Positions 24,931 to 28,182 of a DNA stretch of 28,182 bases are shown here, piece after piece. The stretch spans positions 1-28,182 of the forward strand of contig JAZQDU010000013.1 of NCBI GenBank assembly GCA_045546915.1. Direction: 5' to 3'. Position numbers and translations under genes: made by a program. The stretch is from UMGS172 sp045546915 (GTDB lineage: Bacteria; Bacillota; Clostridia; Oscillospirales; Acutalibacteraceae). The number at the start of each line of letters is the position of its first letter. The first letter of the stretch is position 1. Under the pieces are notes generated by a model. It ran no database searches, was not told the origin of the DNA, and was given only the letters and a program-made list of their open reading frames with translations.

Positions 24931-24970
24931 ATCGAGTGTCCATAACTCAAATCCATTATGAACACTCGAT
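24925..24970 (-). terminator. Terminator after tRNA-Pro
   Basis: ATCGAGTGT (24931-24939) and ACACTCGAT (24962-24970) form a 9-bp stem, continued by CATAA with TTATG after one mismatch. On the minus strand it is followed by a T-rich tract (TTTATTTTATT). It begins two bases after the tRNA's encoded CCA. Confidence 0.75.
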
Positions 24971-24971
24971 A

Positions 24972-25048
24972 TGGTCGAGGTGACAGGACTTGAACCTGCG
25001 GCCTCCGCGTCCCGAACGCGGCGCTCTACCAAACTGAGCCACACCTCG
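24972..25048 (-). tRNA. tRNA-Pro (anticodon CGG)
   Basis: The minus strand folds into a complete cloverleaf of 77 bases including an encoded CCA. The acceptor stem CGAGGTG/CACCTCG has 7 pairs, the D stem GCTC/GAGC has 4, the anticodon stem CCGCG/CGCGG has 5 around the loop TTCGGGA, and the T stem GCAGG/CCTGT carries the loop TTCAAGT. Anticodon CGG reads the proline codon CCG. No convincing promoter lies in the 52 bases directly upstream; the nearest strong one is at 25480-25508, beyond two repeats that copy this tRNA's 5' end. Confidence 0.97.
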
Positions 25049-25100
25049 GAAAATATTAAATTTTGTTTTTTAGGGCTAATACAGTTTTATGCTATCTTTC

Positions 25101-25256
25101 GAGCGCCGCTACGCGGCTTACTCTTGCGGTGCCCGACGTTTTCTCAGGCGTCGGTACACGCCTTCGCCTCCGTCGACCGCTGCGCCTTTTCGCATCTCCT
25201 TAATCTGCCACCGGCAGCGGAGAATGCTCAAAGCTACCAAACTGAGCCACACCTCG
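25101..25256 (-). repeat. GC-rich structured repeat fused to a tRNA-Pro 5' fragment, copy 1
   Basis: This 156-base unit differs from copy 2 at only three positions. On the minus strand it begins with the first 23 bases of the neighbouring tRNA-Pro and then leaves the tRNA sequence for a 133-base body. By my count the body is about 62% GC, well above the genes around it. The body holds several hairpins: GCATTCTCC/GGAGATGC around CTGCC/GGCAG, GGCGT/ACGCC, CCGACG/CGTCGG and GCCGC/GCGGC. A spacer of 52 bases (25049-25100) separates it from the intact tRNA. No transposase or integrase gene is nearby. Confidence 0.9.
25234..25256 (-). pseudogene. tRNA-Pro 5' fragment (23 nt) in copy 1
   Basis: Bases 1-23 of the tRNA-Pro (acceptor 5' strand and the D arm up to GGTAG) are copied exactly. 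The D stem can still close, because GAGC recurs four bases after the break point. Confidence 0.9.
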
Positions 25257-25307
25257 AAAGTTATTAAGTTGAAAAGAATAATGAGATATTACCAAAGCAT
25301 TACTACC

Positions 25308-25463
25308 GAGCGCCGCTGGGCGGCTTACTCTTGCGGTACCCGACGTTTTCTCAGGCGTCGGTACACGCCTTCGCCTCCGTCGACCGCTGCGCCTTTTCGC
25401 ATCTCCTTAATCTGCCACCGGCAGCGGAGAATGCTCAAAGCTACCAAACTGAGCCACACCTCG
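25308..25463 (-). repeat. GC-rich structured repeat fused to a tRNA-Pro 5' fragment, copy 2
   Basis: This is the second, promoter-proximal unit. It is identical to copy 1 except for two changes in the loop of the GCCGC/GCGGC hairpin (TAC versus TGG on the plus strand) and one change in the GGTGCCC/GGTACCC segment. The 51-base spacer to copy 1 (25257-25307) is AT-rich and clearly different from the other spacer. Copy 2 lies 16 bases downstream of the -10 box of a perfect consensus promoter, the distance expected for a tRNA gene. Confidence 0.9.
25441..25463 (-). pseudogene. tRNA-Pro 5' fragment (23 nt) in copy 2
   Basis: The same 23 tRNA bases as in copy 1, again exact. Because the consensus promoter sits just upstream, this may be the original 5' end of the tRNA gene. 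Confidence 0.9.
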
Positions 25464-25479
25464 ATAATATTACCTTGAT

Positions 25480-25508
25480 ATTATATAGATTTAAAATGTT
25501 AATGTCAA
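25480..25508 (-). promoter_or_regulatory. Perfect consensus promoter upstream of the tRNA-Pro repeat array
   Basis: On the minus strand TTGACA (25503-25508) and TATAAT (25480-25485) are exactly 17 bases apart. Transcription would run through copy 2, copy 1 and the intact tRNA-Pro to the terminator at 24970-24925. Confidence 0.88.
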
Positions 25509-25595
25509 GGCTTTTTTGTATTTTATATTATTTGTCTTTGTGATGTTTGTGTTTTAAAGTGCACAGGCTATTACAACCAAGTTGATACATTATAC

Positions 25596-25623
25596 TTGAA
25601 ATTAGTGCCGAATTAGTTATAAT
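25596..25623 (+). promoter_or_regulatory. Likely promoter of the NAD salvage pair
   Basis: TTGAAA (25596-25601) and TATAAT (25618-25623) are 16 bases apart and lie 16 bases before the hydrolase start codon. Confidence 0.65.
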
Positions 25624-25639
25624 AAATACGAGGTGCATT

Positions 25640-26164
25640 ATGAAAAGGTTTTTAATTGTTGTTGATATGCAAAATGATTTTGTCGACGGTGCTTTAGGCT
25701 CAAATGAGGCTTTGGCAATAGTGCCGAATGCTTGCAAAAAAATAAACGACTTTGACGGTGAAATAATCGTGACTTATGATACCCATCAGTCAGATTACAT
25801 GAACACTTTAGAAGGTAAACATCTGCCGGTTTCTCATTGTATCAAGGGTACTGACGGTTGGAATTTGAACAAATGCGTTGAGTCGGCACTAAGAGGCAAA
25901 AAATATACTGAAATTGAAAAACCCACCTTTGGTTCTTTAGAATTACCAAAATTAATAGAAAATTTGTCTGAGGGTGACAATTTTGAGATACAACTTATCG
26001 GACTTTGCACCGATATTTGTGTTGTTTCAAACGCTTTGTTGCTAAAAGCAAATTTTCCTGAAGTTAGAATTTTGGTTGACAGCAGTTGCTGTGCAGGGGT
26101 TTCTGTTGAAAGCCATAATGCCGCTTTAACCACAATGAAAATGTGTCAGATTGATGTTATATAG
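25640..26164 (+). CDS. Nicotinamidase/isochorismatase-family cysteine hydrolase
   Basis: The 174-residue protein has the three catalytic residues of this family: Asp9 in VVDMQNDFVDGA, Lys94 in EKPTFGS and Cys127 in GLCTDICV. The cis-peptide and metal region around TYDTH and HLPVSHCIKGTDGW (near residues 45-74) fits nicotinamidase, which turns nicotinamide into nicotinate. The next gene is NAD synthetase, 10 bases downstream, which supports a nicotinamidase role (PncA), though the family also includes other amidases. GAGGTG precedes the ATG. Confidence 0.85.
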   Translation: MKRFLIVVDMQNDFVDGALGSNEALAIVPNACKKINDFDGEIIVTYDTHQSDYMNTLEGKHLPVSHCIKGTDGWNLNKCVESALRGKKYTEIEKPTFGSLELPKLIENLSEGDNFEIQLIGLCTDICVVSNALLLKANFPEVRILVDSSCCAGVSVESHNAALTTMKMCQIDVI

Positions 26165-26174
26165 AGGTGATTTT

Positions 26175-26900
26175 ATGTTTGATGCCGTAAAAGTAAAGAA
26201 CGACTGCGTTAAATGGATAAGAGATTTTTTTGAGGAAAACGGAAAAGGATGTAATGCTGTTATTGGTATTTCAGGCGGTAAAGATAGTTCGGTTGCCGCT
26301 GCCCTTTGCGTTGAGGCTTTAGGTAACGACAGGGTAATAGGTGTGCTTATGCCTTGTGGTGTTCAGCACGATATCGATATGGCAAAACTTTTGGTTGACC
26401 ATCTAAAGATAAGGCATTTTGAAGTTAACATTAAAGACGCATTTGAAGGGCTTAAAGCGAGTTTCCCGTTTGAACTTTCTGAGCAAAGTAGGGTCAATTT
26501 GCCTCCGAGAATCAGAATGGCTACCGTTTACGCTATTGCACAATCCTTTAACGGACGGGTGGTTAATACGTGCAATCTGTCAGAGGATTGGGTAGGGTAT
26601 TCAACCCGTTATGGTGATGCTGCGGGAGATTTTAGTCCTATGGCCAATTTAACTGTAAGAGAGGTTAAAGAAATAGGAAGAGTGTTAGGTTTGCCCGACG
26701 TTTTGGTCGACAAGGTGCCGATTGATGGCCTTTGTGGTAAAACCGATGAAGAAAATTTAGGATTCACCTATGAGGAACTCGACCGATATATTAGAGAAGG
26801 CGTTATTGACGACCTCGAAAAGAAAGAGTTAATTGATAAAAAGCACAAGGCAAATCTTTTCAAACTTCAACTCATGCCTTCATTTAAACCTGAAATGTAA
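26175..26900 (+). CDS. nadE: NAD synthetase, ammonia-dependent
   Basis: NadE amidates nicotinate adenine dinucleotide to NAD with ATP. The 241-residue protein has the pyrophosphatase-type loop GISGGKDSS (31-39), then NLSEDWVGYSTRYGDAAGDFSPMANLT and the DGLCGKTDEE segment, all typical of NadE. It lacks a glutaminase domain, so it should use ammonia directly. ATG 26175 is chosen because AGAGGTGA lies just upstream; earlier in-frame TTG/ATG codons (26151, 26154) fall inside the previous gene before that site. Confidence 0.95.
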   Translation: MFDAVKVKNDCVKWIRDFFEENGKGCNAVIGISGGKDSSVAAALCVEALGNDRVIGVLMPCGVQHDIDMAKLLVDHLKIRHFEVNIKDAFEGLKASFPFELSEQSRVNLPPRIRMATVYAIAQSFNGRVVNTCNLSEDWVGYSTRYGDAAGDFSPMANLTVREVKEIGRVLGLPDVLVDKVPIDGLCGKTDEENLGFTYEELDRYIREGVIDDLEKKELIDKKHKANLFKLQLMPSFKPEM

Positions 26901-26902
26901 AC

Positions 26903-26937
26903 AAAAAAAGGTTGTGGCACTAGCCACAACCTTTTTT
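26903..26937. terminator. Bidirectional terminator between nadE and metA
   Basis: GGTTGTGGC (26910-26918) and GCCACAACC (26923-26931) form a 9-bp stem with a 4-base loop, flanked by seven A on the left and six T on the right, so it can serve both convergent genes. Confidence 0.94.
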
Positions 26938-26946
26938 ATTATAATA

Positions 26947-27861
26947 TTAAAGTTCCGACAAATCATACGGCGTATGTAGGTAAACTATGTGATTAAGCCA
27001 GTTCGCAAAAAGCATGTTGGCATGCGAACGCCATAAAAATTGAGGTTCTTTTGAAGTGTCGTTGTTAGGATAATAATTACAGGGAATATCAGGATTAATA
27101 CCCTTTGCCAAATCTCGCTCGTATTCTTTCATAAGAGTGTGACGGCTGTATTCAGCGTGGCCCGAAATAAAGATGTTTCGACAATCTCGGTCGGCAATAA
27201 TAAAAGCGCCCGCTTCATCAGATTCGGCAAGTATCATAAGTTCGTCAATTTTTCTGATTTCCTCAACTGGTGTTTCGGTGTAACGTGAATGAGGGGCTAA
27301 AAACTTATCGTCAAATCCGCGTGTTAAAGGATGACGGAAATCAAGTCGCTCATGCCAATAAATGCCGCTCAATTTTTTAGGCAACGGACGTTTGTTTAGA
27401 CCATATTTATAATAAAGACCCGCTTGCGAACCCCAACATATATATAATGTAGAATAAACGTTGGTTTTTGCCCAGTCCATAATGGCGCAAAGTTCTTTCC
27501 AATATGTAACTTCTTCAAACGGCATAAGTTCAACAGGCGCACCGGTTATAATAAGACCGTCAAAACGCTCGCTTTTTATGTCTTCAAATGTTTTGTAGAA
27601 TTTCAAAAGATGCTCTGCCGAAGTGTTTTTCGAAACATGGCTCGCCATTTGTATAAGCTCAATTTCAACCTGTAACGGCGAGTTGCCAAGTAATCTTAAC
27701 AACTGTGTCTCGGTTTCAATTTTTGTTGGCATAATGTTAACAATGGCAATTCTTAACGGTCTGATATCTTGATGAATCGCTCTTTCCTCGGTCATCATAA
27801 AAACGTTTTCGTTTTCAAGTGTTTTGACCGCAGGTAATTCATTGGGTATTTTAATAGGCAT
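26947..27861 (-). CDS. metA: Homoserine O-acetyltransferase (MetA family)
   Basis: The 304-residue protein is a MetA-type homoserine O-acyltransferase at the head of methionine synthesis. The catalytic residues fall at the family's standard numbers: Cys142 in ICWGSQA, and His235 and Glu237 in SGHAEYSR. Residue 111 is Glu (GAPVELMPFEEV); in this family Glu111 goes with acetyl-CoA and Gly111 with succinyl-CoA, so acetyl transfer is predicted. ATG 27861 fits the usual N-terminus (MPIKIPNELPA) and has GGAG upstream; the frame is open 31 codons further but without support. No SAM riboswitch lies in the short upstream region. Confidence 0.93.
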   Translation of the reverse strand: MPIKIPNELPAVKTLENENVFMMTEERAIHQDIRPLRIAIVNIMPTKIETETQLLRLLGNSPLQVEIELIQMASHVSKNTSAEHLLKFYKTFEDIKSERFDGLIITGAPVELMPFEEVTYWKELCAIMDWAKTNVYSTLYICWGSQAGLYYKYGLNKRPLPKKLSGIYWHERLDFRHPLTRGFDDKFLAPHSRYTETPVEEIRKIDELMILAESDEAGAFIIADRDCRNIFISGHAEYSRHTLMKEYERDLAKGINPDIPCNYYPNNDTSKEPQFLWRSHANMLFANWLNHIVYLHTPYDLSEL

Positions 27862-27891
27862 AGACTTTCTCCAAATATCAATATATACATT

Positions 27892-27920
27892 ATAATAGCA
27901 AAAACGTTTTAAAAAAGCAA
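27892..27920 (-). promoter_or_regulatory. Likely metA promoter (extended -10)
   Basis: On the minus strand TTGCTT (27915-27920) and TATTAT (27892-27897) are 17 bases apart, and TGC directly precedes the -10 box. Confidence 0.55.
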
Positions 27921-28050
27921 GACTAATTAACATGTACATATAAATAGGCAACATTTTGTACGTGAGTTAGATACATTTTCCTCGGCAGTAGGACAATTTG
28001 GCGAGATATAAATTATTTGGTAAAATTTTTGAATTTTTATGAAAAAACAG

Positions 28051-28079
28051 TTGACAAAGCAGAAGTGATGTGTTAATAT
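28051..28079 (+). promoter_or_regulatory. Strong promoter at the right end, probably of an rRNA operon
   Basis: TTGACA (28051-28056) and TAATAT (28074-28079) are 17 bases apart; a TATAAT at 28077-28082 would give a 20-base spacer. A GC palindrome (CGGGCGCCCG, 28083-28092) covers the expected start point, a GC-rich start region as in growth-rate controlled promoters. Confidence 0.7.
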
Positions 28080-28085
28080 AATCGG

Positions 28086-28182
28086 GCGCCCGCAAAAAGG
28101 GAGCAGGCGGACCTTGAAAATTAAACAACGATAAAACTTTGTAAGAGAACCCGAAAATTTTAATGAGTTAAAACTCAAAGTA
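28086..28182 (+). promoter_or_regulatory. Transcribed leader resembling those before Clostridia 16S rRNA
   Basis: The stretch has no coding frame with a ribosome site. The segment ACCTTGAAAATTAAACAACG (28112-28131) looks like the motif that often precedes 16S and 23S genes in Clostridia. No 16S sequence begins before the window ends. The call rests on memory of such leaders and on the strong promoter. Confidence 0.5.

Noticed and set aside
24971..25267. 98-codon plus-strand frame starting MVEVTGLEPAAS
   Set aside because: This is the antisense translation of the tRNA-Pro gene, a well-known false gene call.
25049..25463. CRISPR-like repeat-spacer pattern
   Set aside because: Two 156-base repeats with tRNA sequence are far too long for CRISPR repeats, there are only two, and no cas gene is present.
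25089..25478. Open frames rich in Arg/Pro/Ser across the repeats, up to 129 codons on the plus strand
   Set aside because: They run through both repeat copies and the tRNA fragments antisense, change composition with the DNA, and have no ribosome site. They are by-products of GC-rich repeat DNA.
27862..27930. SAM riboswitch before metA
   Set aside because: The leader between the likely promoter and the start codon is too short and shows no S-box motifs.
27862..27954. 31-residue hydrophobic N-terminal extension of MetA
   Set aside because: The family starts at MPIKIPNELPA; the extension would cover the likely promoter.

Overview
The window reads as a stretch of a low-to-moderate GC, anaerobic Clostridia-type (Firmicutes) chromosome, plausibly an Oscillospiraceae/Ruminococcaceae-like gut bacterium. 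The signs are strong AGGAGG ribosome sites, consensus sigma-A promoters, formate-tetrahydrofolate ligase, an NfnAB-type ferredoxin/NADPH pair, a stand-alone IMP cyclohydrolase plus stand-alone AICAR transformylase instead of bifunctional PurH, and a Glu111-type MetA. The taxonomic placement is inference. No phage, transposase or CRISPR array is visible.

Layout. (1) 1-9579: the end of a purine operon, purM(partial)-purN-purO-like-AICAR transformylase-purD-purL-fhs, in which fhs makes the 10-formyl-THF used by two of the other enzymes. (2) 9584-10547: a lipoprotein gene with a perfect TTGACA-17-TATAAT promoter and its own terminator. (3) 10636-13342: nfnA-nfnB and an overlapping FlK-like hotdog thioesterase, ending at a bidirectional terminator. 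(4) 13345-15272, minus strand: a PadR regulator, a DUF1700 membrane protein and a DUF4097 envelope protein, with a candidate PadR operator over the -10 box. (5) 15307-24076: an aromatic amino acid operon that covers every step from DAHP to prephenate and on to phenylpyruvate and hydroxyphenylpyruvate (DAHP synthase, pheA, aroB, aroC, aroE-aroK fusion, aroQ, aroA, tyrA), ending in a GNAT acetyltransferase. It is preceded by a 23-residue leader peptide with a run of six Phe/Tyr codons, and by mutually exclusive antiterminator and terminator hairpins: a ribosome-mediated attenuator.

(6) 24111-25508, minus strand: a PH-domain protein preceded by a roughly 160-nt structured RNA with its own promoter and a UUCG-loop terminator; a tRNA-Pro(CGG); and, between that tRNA and a perfect consensus promoter, two 156-bp GC-rich repeats that each begin with the first 23 nt of the same tRNA. 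(7) 25596-26937: a nicotinamidase-like hydrolase and nadE (NAD salvage). (8) 26947-27920, minus strand: metA. (9) 28051-28182: a strong promoter and a leader that looks like the start of an rRNA operon whose 16S gene lies outside the window.

The three most unusual items are the Phe/Tyr leader-peptide attenuator of a whole shikimate operon, the tRNA-Pro 5'-fragment repeat array, and the structured RNA upstream of the PH-domain gene.
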